A stretch of DNA of 64,000 bases from Durusdinium trenchii (GCA_963970005.1 CAXAMN010013980.1:1-64000); one strand, 5' to 3'. Counted from the stretch's first letter, positions 10,830 to 23,730 are shown. Numbers and translations are program-made. Notes: generated from the letters alone by a model not told the origin.

Positions 10830-13180
10830 TCTACCCTACCCAGTGGGTCAATGCAAAAACCGTGGCGGCTTGACACGACGTTTGGGACACAGTTCACACG
10901 ATGGGCATCTAGCTATGGTAGACATCCCCGCCCATAGATGTTCATTTACAGTATACCCGCCGCATTCCCGGTGGCTGCACCTCGCTTGCTGGGGTCGTGC
11001 TAATTAGCCACCAAACGCCACACGCCGCTTACGGGTCTTGACCGGTCCGTCGTGACTCACGTTCCGTTGGGCTCGTGGTTCCGATGGGAGACGAACCAGG
11101 CCTGCCATAGGTCAAATCTCCCAGCAGTGGACGGCCCAAAAAGGCGAAGTGCACTCCTCGGTCGGCTATCGAGTCGAGAGTCGAGTCATCGTCGGGGACG
11201 ATCGGCTCGTTTTTCGACCAAGCTGGGTATTAAGATCAACTGGACGTGGTGCAGCTCGGAAGCTCCAGCATCTGATCAAAGACTTAGACTCAGACTTGCG
11301 TTTATACATAGCGACTGGGATGGCAAGACAGCCTGGGCTGGGCGGCTAGCCTGGGTTTGACCTTCGTCACACAAACGGGCCATTGAATAATATACATTGT
11401 ACACATGTTGACACCATGTAAAGGTGCACCAATACAACTCTGTGATGCAACATAACCAAACTGTTCTACCTTGACATAATCATCGTGTTATTGGGATGTG
11501 TTTTTCACGTGTGGAGTTTCTGCCTCAAAAGCAAGGTCTATCTCCAAGTCATATCGATTTCGTCCCTCCTTACCGGTCTCTTGGGATTTCATCAGCCATC
11601 AAAATGCTTGGAAAGGAGATGAATGGAGAAGGCATGAAGGCGTCAACGCATCAACTCCCCTAAAAGGTTCGGGAATCTCAACAAACCATTTGCCAAAGGA
11701 TGAGCTTGGCACACCTGCGATCATCTGCAGCACAGATTCTGATCTGATGAGTGCGGCCAGTGATGGGGTGAGCAGCCAGCAGCATCACTTCACTCGTGTC
11801 CTGGACCAATTCCGGTCGGAAGAATCATGAAACAGCCGACCCAGTCGGACACGGTCGTTTGTTTCTGCTGGCCGCCAGGCCGCAGCAGAGGCTCTTGGGT
11901 GGTATGAAGCCGGTATCCCATCGACTTTGGGCCAAACAAACCATCCTGGTGGTGGCCTCCTGGCTCAAGCAGTCTTATGATGCTGCTTGTATAGTAAAAC
12001 GCGGTACAACGCGTTAAGTATGATTCACAATGTAAACTAGAAAAATATAGTGCTCGCCTTGCCCCTGTATGTCTATTTCGTCAGAGCTAGCAGCAGCTAA
12101 TCCGAAACCCATGCAGGAAACACTACTGAAGAGATTCCTCTGCACATTTGATGGCAGCTCATTCTTGAACACATGCATTCATGCTCATTGAAGTTTCATG
12201 CTCAGTCAGTACGGCATCTAGTAACTACTATATATATATTATATACATTATAATCTGTACTTCAATCGATATCATCAAATCAAAGGCTCCTCAGCCCACT
12301 GAGCACCTCTGCAGGAAAACCGCCTCAAAACCTGGTGAGACTGGCCAGCTCCGAGTGCGGTCCAAAGGAAGCCAGCTCTGGGGGAGCCAGGTCTGAGCAT
12401 TCCAAGCACACTTCTAAAAACTCCCCAACAACTGAACACATCCAGGCTTTTGCAGAATCAACTTCAGCCGCGCAGTCAGCTTCCCAACGGAGTCTTTTCA
12501 GCCAACGGGGAGACTCCTCGCGCTTCCCGACCGTTGCCTGGTACTCCGTGCGCGCGATCCGTCCGGTGGGGCTCACCTCGCTCCGGCTGGTGTGGCCGTC
12601 CTGCTTCAGCGAGTGACCCATCACTCCGGCAGAAAGGGGACACTGGGCACCTAGCCCAGCAGTTAGCCCAGCAAGGTGGAGTACATGTAGACGAAGGTGC
12701 CAGTGGAGCTACCAAATGCTGCTATGTTGCTGGGATGTTACTGACGAGAAGCTAAGAAGCCGAATTCCATGTCTGGAAGAATCCTGATGCATTACATTCT
12801 CCAAAGCATGGCCCATGCAACGAACAGTCTGTGCGCCATAAAGGTGAGGGGGAGAGGCTCCCATTGGTCCAAATATATTTTATTCGATTATATAGATGTT
12901 TACAATGATATACAATGATTACATAATTCAAGTCAAAACATGGTGCCTTGGATCAAGACTTATTTCCTCTACAAAGTCTGCTGTCCACTTCGATTCCATC
13001 ATCTCGCCTCCGCCCCCAACGGTCGGCCCGGTCCAGTTCCATGGTGCGAATGGGAGCGACCACTAGGCCAGTGGTGCCTGGAGGCCCCAAGGCTTCACCT
13101 TCACCTGAGCTCCCAAGGCTTCACCGGGAGGCCCCTCTGTTGTATAACTTCCTTCTGTTCCAGCGTCTTTTTTCCCCTTA
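10830..13180. other. non-coding, no convincing gene
   Basis: There are short competing frames on both strands (notably 12,325-12,755, GC-rich) without a domain or a clear splice context. TA-rich tracts occur near 12,225-12,250 and 12,875-12,930. Confidence 0.4.
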
Positions 13181-13187
13181 GCTGAAC

Positions 13188-13856
13188 CTTACGCAACCAC
13201 CATGTGAGCTTACGCGAACATGGCTTTTTGAGAAGGACCTTACGCAGATCTTGCGCCTCTGCGTTGAGCACACCTGAGAACCATACCCCCAAGGAAAATG
13301 CTTACGCGACGACAAGCATGATCAAAAGGACTCTGAAGCAAATGCAGCCCTCGGTTGGCGCAGCTTCTTGACTCTGCAGTGCGGCTTGATTGCGGCTTGT
13401 CACCTTCCCTTGGCGTTTGAGAAAACGATGTTTGCATCATTTTGCATCTACTTACTGCCGTGGGCTAGGGCCGCTAAGTTGGCTCAAACCTTACGAGAAT
13501 CTGACTAACCAAAAGGAGCATTGCAGCCGGCATATTCATGGAACTGCAGGTGGAAACATGACACTTCTTAGGTAGTCCACTTGGTGCGAGGGTGCGCCAC
13601 GCTTGCTAGATCTGTTTGAGGCTCCCGCTGCTTGTGCCACAACAAAATGACAGCCGACATTGCAGAGAATGGTGGGGAAAGTTCATCCTGTGCTACTTAT
13701 ATACCGGAAACATAGTGCACACAGTTTCAAAGCTCCCATGATCCTGACACTTCCTTTCTTGACAGGGAGGTGTACTAGGAATATGCGTGTGAAAATACGA
13801 GTTCATGCAAAGCTTACGCAACATGCATGCCTCACAACTCCCTGATAACCTTACGC
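13188..13856 (+). promoter_or_regulatory. cluster of CTTACGC words
   Basis: The exact 7-mer CTTACGC occurs at 13,188, 13,209, 13,239, 13,301, 13,813 and 13,850, all on the plus strand, with one variant (CTTACGA) at 13,490. One copy would be expected by chance every 8 kb per strand or so for random sequence of even composition. The flanks differ between copies, so this is not an obvious tandem duplication. The role is unknown; regulatory function is a guess. Confidence 0.35.
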
Positions 13857-14129
13857 ATTTTCAGGCGTTTGCATATGCCCAAATTCCACTTGACGAGGCA
13901 ATTACTTAGTTCATCTTGGGAAGTTTCTTGCGGTGCTCGCCTGGGGAACTGAGGGAACTGGTTCTTTGTGGATTCGGTCTGAACACAATTGGCAAATGGA
14001 CCAATCTTGTTTTTGGTTTCCTGGAGCTTATTGGAAGAACAGCAAACAAGCCTGCCTTTGTTGTATAAGTCTGTGCTGTGATTTACGATTCAACGCAAGG
14101 TTCTCAAAGCAAGGAGACACCTAGAAAGT

Positions 14130-14320
14130 ATGGCTAAGGCAGTCAAGAGGCAAAGGCAAAGATATTCCTTCTCCACCAATCTGGCTGCCAGCTGTGCAAC
14201 CAGCCACTTTTCCATGCTCGACTCCGTGCCAAAGGCCAAGGGCAAAACCCCTGGCGTTGGTGTGTCCAGTCCCTGCGCATCAAACAAAGGCCTCCTTGCC
14301 ACCCACATGGCCCACATCTA
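14130..14320 (-). CDS. candidate exon, unidentified
   Basis: The minus-strand frame reads TESSMEKWLVAQLAARLVEK then a Leu/Cys-rich stretch. This is more helix-like than the overlapping plus-strand frame that starts MAKAVKRQRQ. No family and no clear splice sites. Confidence 0.22.
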
Positions 14321-15110
14321 CTCGTTCGTGTCCAAGTGGCGGAAGTCCGGCCCGAGAAAAGGACCGATCAAGTTCGGCGGTTCTCAAACTGAGAAAAGCT
14401 GACCGATCCCAAACACGACGACTCGTGCGAGAGTCTTCGACCGACCACGAGTGGCGAGAGTCTTCTTTCTCGGTGTGGGGAGGGCTCCCGGTGAGAGAGA
14501 GGAATCTGAAAGTCAGCGGGCCTCCTCACCGCGCGTGTTGAACACCTACAACCGCCTCTCCCAGAAATCAGCCTCGAATAGATAGAAAGGTTTCCAATAC
14601 ATTTTAAGCGAGGATCTACTTTTCTATCTATTTGGGGGTCTATGCATGTGTGCCCAGCTTCTCCAAACGTGTCTCCACAGTCGGCCTGATGTGGGATGGT
14701 CTAAGCGACTGGTCACGGACAGTCGGCAGTTGAGGCGGGCGGCCAGGGCAGCCGCAAACCTCCGGCAGTTGAGGTTGCCGGGTAGTAGAGACCAAGACCG
14801 GTTGAGCAGTTCCAAGGAGCTGGATGGGAGGAAGTTCCAGTTGGGTTGATCTCCGAAGTTGATAGTTGAAAATAGGGGCCCGGACTAAAAAAGTGATGAG
14901 GATGTCAAAAGGCACATCCTCATATATGATCACAACCCAATAGGGATCCGTATATGGTTTAGCTCACTTTAGTTCAATAGTGGTTGTCCTCAACTCATTG
15001 TTTTTGTACATTTTTGTACTGCTACGTACAGGGTGGAGGGTGGGGGGGTCAACCCACGTGTCTAGGGGAATCTTGGCCCTCGGAAGGTCTCGAGCAGGAT
15101 AAAACCCCCA

Positions 15111-15141
<31 letters not shown>
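15111..15141 (+). repeat. (ACG)n microsatellite
   Basis: About ten perfect ACG/CGA triplets follow a C-run at the left. In the minus-strand frame it would read poly-Arg. I see no gene around it. Confidence 0.9.
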
Positions 15142-15499
15142 AGAACTGGGTTGGGACTAGTTGGGTTGTAGTTCTCTTGGGGGCAAACCATCGTCTGAAG
15201 TCCACCCGTGAGAAACACAACAGCTGTATTTTTGTTGTGGGGGGATCCACACCAAAGAACTGCAAATGGAACATATCTATTGTCAACTATTGTCTTTGAA
15301 CGTTTAGTAGAGAGGAGTTGTGTCTGTCAAGGGGGTTTGTCCTTGATATCTTTGGACTCTCGCGGTTTATGGATGAGAGCATAACTACGTAAAGTATCGT
15401 ACAGTAGTTAAATATAGTTAGTATCTATACGGGTGTTCCTTTCAAAAGGGATACCTTTTCGTGTGCTCCAATCGGATCAATCGACTTTCACCCCCAAAC

Positions 15500-15652
15500 G
15501 ACGCCGAGCGTCACCCAGCAACGGCCGCCAAGGAACTCTTCGGTCGAGGTGCTTTCTGGCTTATTGGCCATCAGAAGGCCGGGCCCTCCAAGCTGGTGGG
15601 GCCCAAGCAGGCCGGACCCAGGGAGGTCCGGAGGAGGTTTCAGCAATTACAG
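15500..15652 (+). CDS. candidate exon, unidentified
   Basis: The plus-strand frame contains ELFGRGAFWLIGHQKAGPSK and ends RRRFQQLQ directly before a CAG|GTGCAA donor. Composition is protein-like with no family recognised. The acceptor is unclear. Confidence 0.25.
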
Positions 15653-16751
15653 GTGCAAATGTGCAAGAAAAACTGCCAGAAAACCATGGGCCTGCTGTGG
15701 GCAACACAAACCCCACAATCTAAGATTAACAAAAACGAAACAAACGCGGTTAGAAGGAAACGCTACCTGTTCAATCTACGTAGAAACGGACTTTGGAGTA
15801 TTCACGGCTGGAACATCCACAAACAAAATTGTGGCCGCTCCATCCTTGCATGATGATCTCTTCTGCAGTGAAATTGGGAACAGCATCCTTCTTCCCCGCC
15901 TGCGCTCAGCAGGTTGCAGGGTGAAAAATTGAAAGTACATAAAACTGATGAGCTACAATACAAACTGCAATGATTATTGCAATATAGTAAATGACAAAAA
16001 TCGAGGCAAACACATGTGTCGAAAAATGTTTACTTTCCGATTTGGGAGGCCACACTGCGGTGACCACAACCTCAAAAATCTACCGCAAGAGGTTTGCTGG
16101 ATTTGTTCCCCCATAATATGGTCCTGCTGGAACCACGCAGCTACTCACAAGGAATGCAACTTACAGCGGCTGGTCATGGCTGGTCACACCCATCTGATTG
16201 TGATTGCACGAATTGTTTCGGCCGCTGAAGTTCTAGATTCTAGAAGAGTAGAACACCCTTAGAAATCGAGGAATCCGCCAACTCCCACATTCAGTGGCGA
16301 TTGGAGACCGCAGACCAACGCCTTCCAACTGGTCGAAACACTGCAAAGTAGTTCTCTTGCCTCGAATCTCTCAATCCGTGTATGTGTGTATGTGCCACAC
16401 CCTGTTTCCAAGGGTCACCGACAGGTCTTGCATTTAATTTGTAATTCAAGCAGCGGGGCATGGCCAGTCTTCCCACGTTGCCCAATGAAGTACCGAAGAC
16501 TGGTGGAAGCATTCAGGGACGCCTGAGTGTGTACCTGCATCTGGATTCCGAAACCTACGTAAGGACAAAGCTGTGAAATTCGGTGTTTTGCAGAAGAAAA
16601 GTTCTGATGCACTCGTCCAATGCAGTAACGTAAAGGGCTAATGCATCGGTGAGTTTTACCAGCTGTTCTCTAAGTACTGCTTAAGCTATTCCACTCCTAT
16701 GTTTTGCAGTCAAGCCCTAATGCAGTAAAGGGCTAACAAATTCGCTGATCC

Positions 16752-16784
16752 GAGAGAGAGGGAGAGAGAGAGAGAGAGAGAGAG
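16752..16784 (+). repeat. (GA)n microsatellite
   Basis: This is an almost pure GA tract with single interruptions, extended by A-rich purine sequence to about 16,815. It produces the Ser/Leu-rich minus-strand open frame here. Confidence 0.9.
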
Positions 16785-16837
16785 AAAGAGGGAAAGGAGA
16801 AAAGGAAAAAAAAGTAAAAGCACAAAAGCAAGTGCTC

Positions 16838-16880
16838 CTAGCTACGCGCAAGCGTCCAGGGACACACCAAGGAGAGGGGT
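16838..16880 (-). repeat. inverted copy of the GTGTCCCTGGACGC repeat
   Basis: Read on the minus strand, this gives TGTGTCCCTGGACGCTTGCG followed by CGTAGCTAGGAGCAC. It matches the four-copy array at 25,500-25,810, which lies on the plus strand. It is therefore one member of a dispersed repeat family. Confidence 0.65.
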
Positions 16881-18362
16881 ATACCTGAGTGTTACATTCA
16901 GGAATACACCAAAAAGGCAAAGAGAGAAGAAGGGGAGGGTAGGGGGAGGAAAGGGACTAAGGTCCCGACACTCCAACGAGTCTTGAACAAGCTTCGGCCG
17001 CTGCGGCCACGTACGCCGTGCCAAAATGGCTGGCAGCTTTGACCGCTACGGTCACGCGGAGGCATGAGCCAGCTTGGAATTCAAAAATCCGACAAGTCTT
17101 GGCAAATAACTTTGGCATAAGACTACTGCGCCCGCTCTGGGCACGTGCGTTTCCACGGCATTGGAAACATAGACCAACCCCCGCTCAACGGGTCCACAGG
17201 GGCCACTCTGCGGGGTCACCCTGGCTCTCACTAGGACGGACACACTTATAGAAATGCGTACTGATGTGAATGCGGCGCCACACGCCGGCCTAAGCGAAAA
17301 ACCTAAGAAACCAGGGTGAGTAAAGGGAAAACTCCACAGCTCAACGACGGTGAGTTCAGCACTAGACGATTACTGCAAAACACCCAAGTGGAACAGCTTG
17401 TCCATTAAGTAGGTTTCTCTCCAAGCAGGTACGTCAATCCGGCATCCCGGATTAATTTCACAGATGCAACACTGGCGTCTTCGTTGGTGCCAGTCCAGTG
17501 TGCATCCCTGGCACCCCCTGCTGAAAGACAAAAGAATCGTCACACTCCTACAGGATCCTGTGATTTCAAGGGGCACACACACAGAAACCTGAGGCTTGTG
17601 TTGTTTTTTCCGTCCCAGGAGACATGGACCGATTACACGGCAGGGTGAAACAAACCCGATGGTTTCTTTTCTAGCAAGGGGCCGCGAATTTGTGTAGTGT
17701 AGCTACTTAGCTCCCGGTTCAATGGGTGTGAATACTATGAAATATTATCCATGGATGCCTCCGGCTCCGAATCGATCCCTCCTGAGCACCAGCTTTTTGG
17801 CTTACTAGCTGTGTAAATATCTATATATATATATATATTATATGGGAAAGCCTGTTTGTGAAAATGGTTTGGTCCAAACGGTGCAGGCCAAAGCAAATAC
17901 CTTGGGCCAAGCACCATCAAGCAGCACCCCTTGTCGGCGCCTGTCGGCCTGTTCTCATGACCAAGTGGCCGCTTTGTGCCCCAAAGCACGGTTGAACGAT
18001 TCAGCCAAAGTGCCCACCTGTCATGCCAAGTGGTGCAGTGTCGATGATACAACTCGGTGTCGATGATACAACGAGGGCTTTCTCAAAATGCGGGCAACAT
18101 GGGGAAATTCCTGACTGCTTTTTCCGGATCGTCACACTCATGCTGGGTAGTAAGTCGTTTCCCGTGTGTCGCTCTTTCTCAGAAGAATTTTAATGTGCTC
18201 AATTTCATGTTGGCTCATGAATCAAAGGAACAGGTGCCAGTTCTTGTGTGGAACCGCCTACGGCCACCTCTCTCTGTCTCTCTCGTTGTGGATCACATCC
18301 ATGTGTATCAGGCCATTGAAAAATAGCACGCAAACAATCTCAATTAATATGTAATTATTACT

Positions 18363-18462
18363 CCCTATGGATCCACATACCTTCTCAGAAGGTACTTGGA
18401 CCCTCCAAGCCCACATAAATAGTCTCCAAATACCTTCTGAGGAGGTACTTGGATCCATAGGG
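18363..18462. mobile_element. MITE-like foldback element, family A, copy 1
   Basis: This is exactly 100 bp, beginning CCCTATGGATCCA and ending in its perfect complement TGGATCCATAGGG. Two internal near-palindromes (CCTTCTCAGAAGG and CCTTCTGAGGAGG) extend the foldback. The immediate flanks are ACT on both sides, a possible 3-bp target duplication. A second 100-bp copy lies at 63,295-63,394. There is no coding capacity. Confidence 0.75.
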
Positions 18463-18658
18463 ACTAATTATGAGCTTTTTGGCTGCCTGTGTAGCAGGCT
18501 ATGGCTTGATGGATTTCTTGGGCCACGGCTCCAAAAAAGTGTAGAATTTCTGGTTCGCACAGGAAGCTAGGCTGCGCAGCAACATGTTGTTGGACTGCAG
18601 GGAGCCAGGCTCGTTACAAGGCAGTCCTATGAATTCCAACTGCATCCTTCCCCGTCAA

Positions 18659-18862
18659 CTACCCAGCTGCCTCAACTGCGCCCGGGGTCATCTGCGCATT
18701 CTGCATGGCTGTTAAGCAAGCCAAGGCAGCTTCCTGGGCATGCACCAACTGGACCAAATGCACAATGAATCGCAGCGCATCCGCCCCAAAGCAAACGGAA
18801 GAATTGCAAAACGCTTCCCGCCTTCGCTCGAAACGCGAAAGACCCACGGTAAAAGACTTGCG
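18659..18862 (-). CDS. terminal exon of an unidentified gene
   Basis: The exon begins right after a good acceptor (AACCACACAG|CGCAAG) and ends at a stop at 18,659. The product includes FIVHLVQLVHAQEAALACLT followed by AMQNAQMTPGAVEAAG. Composition and splice fit are good, but no family is recognised. The exon at about 18,990-19,270 on the same strand could belong to the same gene. Confidence 0.45.
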   Translation of the reverse strand, partial: RKSFTVGLSRFERRREAFCNSSVCFGADALRFIVHLVQLVHAQEAALACLTAMQNAQMTPGAVEAAG

Positions 18863-18989
18863 CTGTGTGGTTGGTATATTTGATGGGGGAACAGGGCTCA
18901 TGACTCCTGAGGGGCTCTGCGTGACCTTCTCACAAGGAATTGTCTGTATCATTCTGTAACTATGTTAAGTAGAAAATCGACCAGTTTGG

Positions 18990-19270
18990 ACAGCTAGGAC
19001 CTAGATTCCTTTGAAATCGGTCAGCTGTGATGAAATTCCTGGCTGCAGGATTTCTTCTAGGTGGGGGACTCTCTTCCAGCACAGCACCCGGCAGGCCCTG
19101 CAGCCACCAGACCCAAGCCATGGAGGATGCACAGCTGGCCAGAGCGGAGACATAACAAACACGACTCATCTTGACCTCGCGAAAAACGGCGCCATTGCCG
19201 CCATGTTTGTGAAAACAAATCGGTATGTGCTGGAACCGGGCCTCGTCGTTCCCAACAAGACAACAAAAGG
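18990..19270 (-). CDS. candidate exon, unidentified
   Basis: The minus-strand frame reads DEARFQHIPICFHKHGGNGA, then a Ser/Ala/Trp-rich stretch (ASSMAWVWWLQGLPGAVLEE). It is part of a longer open frame (172 codons to 18,960). It is plausible as an exon upstream of 18,659-18,862. Splice sites not resolved. Confidence 0.3.
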
Positions 19271-20307
19271 CAAGCAAACGAAACAGGTTGTTACTCTGCT
19301 TGGATTCCTTATGACCGGAAACAACATCAGGGATTGGACGTGAAGAGCAGTTCGGTGGTGGAATCCGAGCTGTTCTTGGAGGATCCTCCGAGCAGCAAGG
19401 TCGTTGCTGATTCGTGTCTAGGAAGGAACCCCTTGCTTGTGACCCTGTATTTCCTTCAAACCTGATATAATTGTTCATAAGCTCTTATATTCTGCTTAAA
19501 CTGATCTAGTCTTGCCCTTTAATGCTTAAAAAAAGGTGTTTAAGCACTAAACAACGACCATTAAAGGTTAACACTAATTTCTCTAACCTTATATAATGTA
19601 AAAAATATGTATATATATATACATAGTAAAATGAGCTGTTTGTGCCAATGCAGCCAAAGGCTTCATCTGTTGTACATCTGCGTGGCCATCAAGGACAACT
19701 CTCACATACAAGCAATAAATTTGTCTGAAAACGTTTTTTTTCTTTGGGGGGGGTGGTAGCATATATATATATATATACGAGACTCATGCCCTTCTGCACA
19801 ACAACCATATAACCAGAGTGGAGGAATGCCCCTTTGTTACTTTGTTGGTGGGTCCGCTCCCTCAGAACGGAACAAATTCACTGCCGATCTACTGATTTTG
19901 TGGTTATAGAAGGGCATAAACCAGGTGGATTGGCGCTTGGCTTGTGAAAGGCCTACCTTACCTGATGTGACTGTCAGCGTCCCAATGATGGTGACCACCA
20001 ATTGCTCGGTAAGAATGCATAGAACTCCAACTGATATGTGTTTGTTGGCCTTTGAAAAAATTGTATCATGACCTATCCAATTCTGACCCAAACCTGGTGC
20101 AAAAAGTTCCATAGACATCTATAGGCTGCCCACTGCATCCACCAAGTGAGCATTCAATCAAACTGCTGGCAGCAACGACACAGCTCGTGGCCAACTTGAA
20201 AGTCCCGTACTGATGGCTGAACTGAGGCTGAAGTGATTCGGCTCCACCTGCAAGTTGCGGCCGTGTCAAGTCGAGTCCTGTGGGACAAAGTGGGGCGAGC
20301 TGCTACT

Positions 20308-20502
20308 TCAGCCCCCAACCGGGTTCGTATGCTCAAACTCGTAGTGCTCAAAGCAGTCTTTGTTGGGGAAGGCTTTGCAACACACACAGGGCAAACGGTC
20401 GGAGCTGCCAGATTGGACGGGCACTTTGAGGGTAATGAGCAGGGGGGTCCTCCAAGCGCTGATGTTTGGTGGCCTGCTCCTGCCCCTCGCGCCTGTTGGA
20501 TT
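20308..20502 (-). CDS. terminal exon with C2H2-type zinc finger
   Basis: The exon follows a good acceptor (AAATTCCCAG|AATCC) and ends at a TGA at 20,308. The last 30 residues are LPCVCCKAFPNKDCFEHYEF then EHTNPVGG. This has C-x2-C, a Phe two residues after the Lys, and H-x4-H, which fits a C2H2 zinc finger. Family knowledge: such fingers bind DNA, RNA or protein, and a single C-terminal one does not define a function. Both overlapping competing frames are less protein-like. The rest of the gene is not identified. Confidence 0.5.
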   Translation of the reverse strand, partial: NPTGARGRSRPPNISAWRTPLLITLKVPVQSGSSDRLPCVCCKAFPNKDCFEHYEFEHTNPVGG

Positions 20503-21367
20503 CTGGGAATTTGGGGTCCCCGTACAAACCTCTCCAAAAAACGCTATGTCATGCTATCCAAAGACCAGATTCCACTTGACAGTCGGGTGTCCAACACGAT
20601 TCATGTCCAGACTCCGTGAGTCATTTTTGAACCTGGCAGCAGAAGGGTCTTGCTGGGCGAGCTCGGGCGCGCCAGCCATGTCAGGGCGGAAGGGCTTCCC
20701 AGCTGGGCACCCGGCCGAACAAATGTCCAGTGATCATCTGTAAATTCCAGAACTGGCCATGTTTCGGGAAGCTCCTGCTTACTTGAGCATGGTTCCATTG
20801 CAGCACGTCCAAAATGTGCTGGCTCTACACATCTCTTCGCTGGGCACGGTCATACAGCAAAGCAGCACATGCCGGGGCCCTTCAAATTCTGAACCAAACA
20901 AACTACCCTCCCGCAAACGATCCCTACAGGAACCAGAAAATTGACTGGTGGTTTCGACCACTTTCCGAATACCAACCCAGTGGTTTTGGGGGTCCATGGT
21001 AATCTGCAGGGGAGTATATGCCTGTCGTTCCCTAGCGAAAAAAAAAAGCGGTCGTTTGAAGCTGCCGTTGGATAACCCAACGTCGGACACGCCGAAAGGA
21101 AAGCGACTCTAAGCGACTCGCAGCGACTCATAGTTACAGTTAACTGTAGAATAACATGACTAACATGTGGTTGATCAAGAACGGTTTCGTTGCATAGGGC
21201 GAAGATTCCATAAGGTATGAGGCGAACATTTGGCGCGGTTTTGTGACATAGCCTCAATCGATTTGGATCCATTGGCATATGTTTGGAGCAGCTGTGAAGT
21301 GATCTTCAGCGGTATGTCTACTAATTTTAGCGGTCAGTTGAGCCTCATAACTTCCCCCAGCTGAAGC

Positions 21368-21640
21368 CTAACAAGGAACCACAGTAGCTTCAGTGATGGA
21401 TGAGAGTGATTTGACAAACCCACAAAAATTACCATTGGGGCGGCCGGGTCCCAATGCAAAATGGTCTATTGGATTCTCTGGGTTCGTGCCAGTGGTGCCT
21501 GCATCTGGTACTGCACCGCCTGCCTCTACAAATTGACTGCTGCCAAGGTGCGTCTCGAATTCGACTGCACAGTGGATTGCCATGTAATCATGCAAATGCT
21601 TGCCACAATGGCTGGTGACTTTCCCCAACGTTATTTGTTT
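21368..21640 (-). CDS. candidate terminal exon, unidentified
   Basis: The minus-strand frame reads CAVEFETHLGSSQFVEAGGA, then a Gly/Pro/Asn-rich stretch, and ends SSITEATVVPC-stop at 21,368. It has good composition and low stop density. No family recognised. A preceding GPTGPVG run is too short to call collagen-like. Confidence 0.3.
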   Translation of the reverse strand, partial: KQITLGKVTSHCGKHLHDYMAIHCAVEFETHLGSSQFVEAGGAVPDAGTTGTNPENPIDHFALGPGRPNGNFCGFVKSLSSITEATVVPC

Positions 21641-23463
21641 TTGTAAATTACCCACTGGCCCAGTGGGTCCTGCGATTACACCCACGTCTGGAGAAAAAAC
21701 AGAACTTCTCCGGGAGCAGCTGGCTAATCAAGCTTGCCTCCAAGCCAATGATCAACAACCCCGACATCTCAGGATGATTCAGGGTGGGTGCTAATAATAG
21801 CGACCGAGTGGACTTGGCTGACCTTCCCAAGCAGGATTGTTCTTGCAATTCTGTGGGGCAAACAAACCTTGAACCTTTCAGGTACCAAAACCGTTTTGCA
21901 AATCCCCAGCGGTTTGGAGCACCCGGCGCCCCAAACGAACCCGGGCCGAGATCTGTAAGGGCAACCATTCACTAACCCTGGACACGAAAGAATCCGTATC
22001 GCACCCAGCATGTATGATGCTCCTGGGGCCCCTTGCCCTGGAACAAAGGAAACGATTGCAGAATGCAATCTATATAATAATAAACATGTTGTCCAAACTC
22101 CGAGACACTAATGGTCCCGAAAGCCTTTGGCAGCATTGGACACTTTCAGAGGTGCCAGTTCATTTTGTTATTGATCAAACGTGCGCCACCTATTGAAATT
22201 ATTCATTTGGGACAAACAGCAGGCGTTGATCTGGCGAGAGGTCGCAAATATCGAGGGCCACTTTTGACTTGTCGTGCATTGCTTTGCTAGATCTTGTTTC
22301 GTTTCATGTTTCTTGGAGGGAAGTCCTACAGTAGATTTCTTGAACGTTCCAACAGCATCGATAGCAGCATAACAATACAACACGTACAACATTGCTGGCA
22401 AAAGAAAGGTTCCAGGCTGGTGTCACAATCTGCTACCGAACGCCTTTGCATCAAATGAAAGGATGCTTCCAAGTTGCTCAGTCGAGCCGACTGAAACATT
22501 CCTCAAAGGAACTGCCGGAAGCGAACGAAGTACACATACAGAAGTGAACTATCCAGACGTTGCAAATGTTCAAACACGCATGGCTTACACCAGATGACAC
22601 CAAAAAAAAAAAAGCAGCCGGCAAACTCCAAACATTAACAGGACACAACCACCAGGAAAAGGGCTTGCCAGTGCCAACTTCACCCTGATGCTGTCCTCAA
22701 AACACGTTGTTTGCTCAGAACAGCATCGGGTTTTTCTTAAGAACGGCTTGAGAAACTTCCATCGAATTCCTTGCAAACGCATCCTCGGAACTCAGAACGA
22801 CAAACACACGCGCCGATTCTGACAGCACACTCAACCCTCAGAGTGAAACAGTTGGAGCTTCCTTCCGCAAGTCAAGGATGCTGCCTCTCCTGCTTCCGTC
22901 GTCCTTAGTTGCGCAGCGTGACCAATAAGGGGAAACTAAATGTAGATCATCCTTGAAGCACTGGTTCCCGGAGAGCGTCTGCTTTCGGTTGCTTCAAAAG
23001 TCTCATATTTGGCTAATCTGCCGCTGAATTGGTGAATTCCCCAATTTCTGAGTCTGTCCATGAAATTTGTGGATCGTCTTGAAATGGTTCTTGCTTCATT
23101 GGATTCCAGCACTGGACCTCCAGGGACAAAATCACCAGCATGGTACATCTTTCAAGGGGTTGTGCGATCTTAGGGCACAAACAAGGCAGATTTCTAAGTT
23201 TCAACTTCCGGCAACCATGACGGCTACACAATTGTATAACTGCGTACATTTGCCTTCTACAAGGTTTCGGGCACATTATCCAAAACAGCTGCCTGGACAT
23301 TTCCCGCATGCATTTTTACAAAGACCTCACCTAACATTGCTACAGCAACTCTTACAGCAAAACGTCGCCCTCTCAAGGCTAGACGCTTGAGAAACACTCA
23401 GATTCAGTAAGGAGAACTCCCCGGACGGGTGCCAACTCTCAAACAAAAGGAATGCCAGCATCC

Positions 23464-23730
23464 TTAAAGGGAAACATCACTCTCTGAACCCGAACTGGGT
23501 CCTGGTCCCCTTTGAGGTGGCCCTCGCACTACAGTGGATTTGCACCTCTTTGGTTTGGGCGATCCGAAGCGGTGCCGATCCCTCCGTTCGGGGATCCTTC
23601 GGGCACGTGCGGCGGGAACAAAGGAGTCGTGTGTCTCCATTGGTCTGCCGATGGTGCGGTTGTGGGCACTGATTGGAGGGCGCGGGAGTGGCGTTTTTTT
23701 TTCTGGAACACTTGCAACGTGCTGCGTTCC
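23464..23730 (-). CDS. candidate terminal exon, basic low-complexity tail
   Basis: The frame ends RDRHRFGSPKPKRCKSTVV, then RGPPQRGPGPSSGSESDVSL-stop. A basic, Pro/Ser-rich tail like this is common in RNA-binding or nuclear proteins, but there is no domain to prove it. A plus-strand frame overlaps. Confidence 0.28.
   Translation of the reverse strand, partial: GTQHVASVPEKKTPLPRPPISAHNRTIGRPMETHDSFVPAARARRIPERRDRHRFGSPKPKRCKSTVVRGPPQRGPGPSSGSESDVSL

Larger units (their letters stand above)
15870..18650. other. non-coding with repeats, no gene seen
   Basis: This contains a GA microsatellite (about 16,752-16,784), one inverted copy of the GTGTCCCTGGACGC repeat (about 16,840-16,880), a TA run at about 17,821-17,840 and the 100-bp foldback element at 18,363. 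No exon is supported. Confidence 0.45.
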
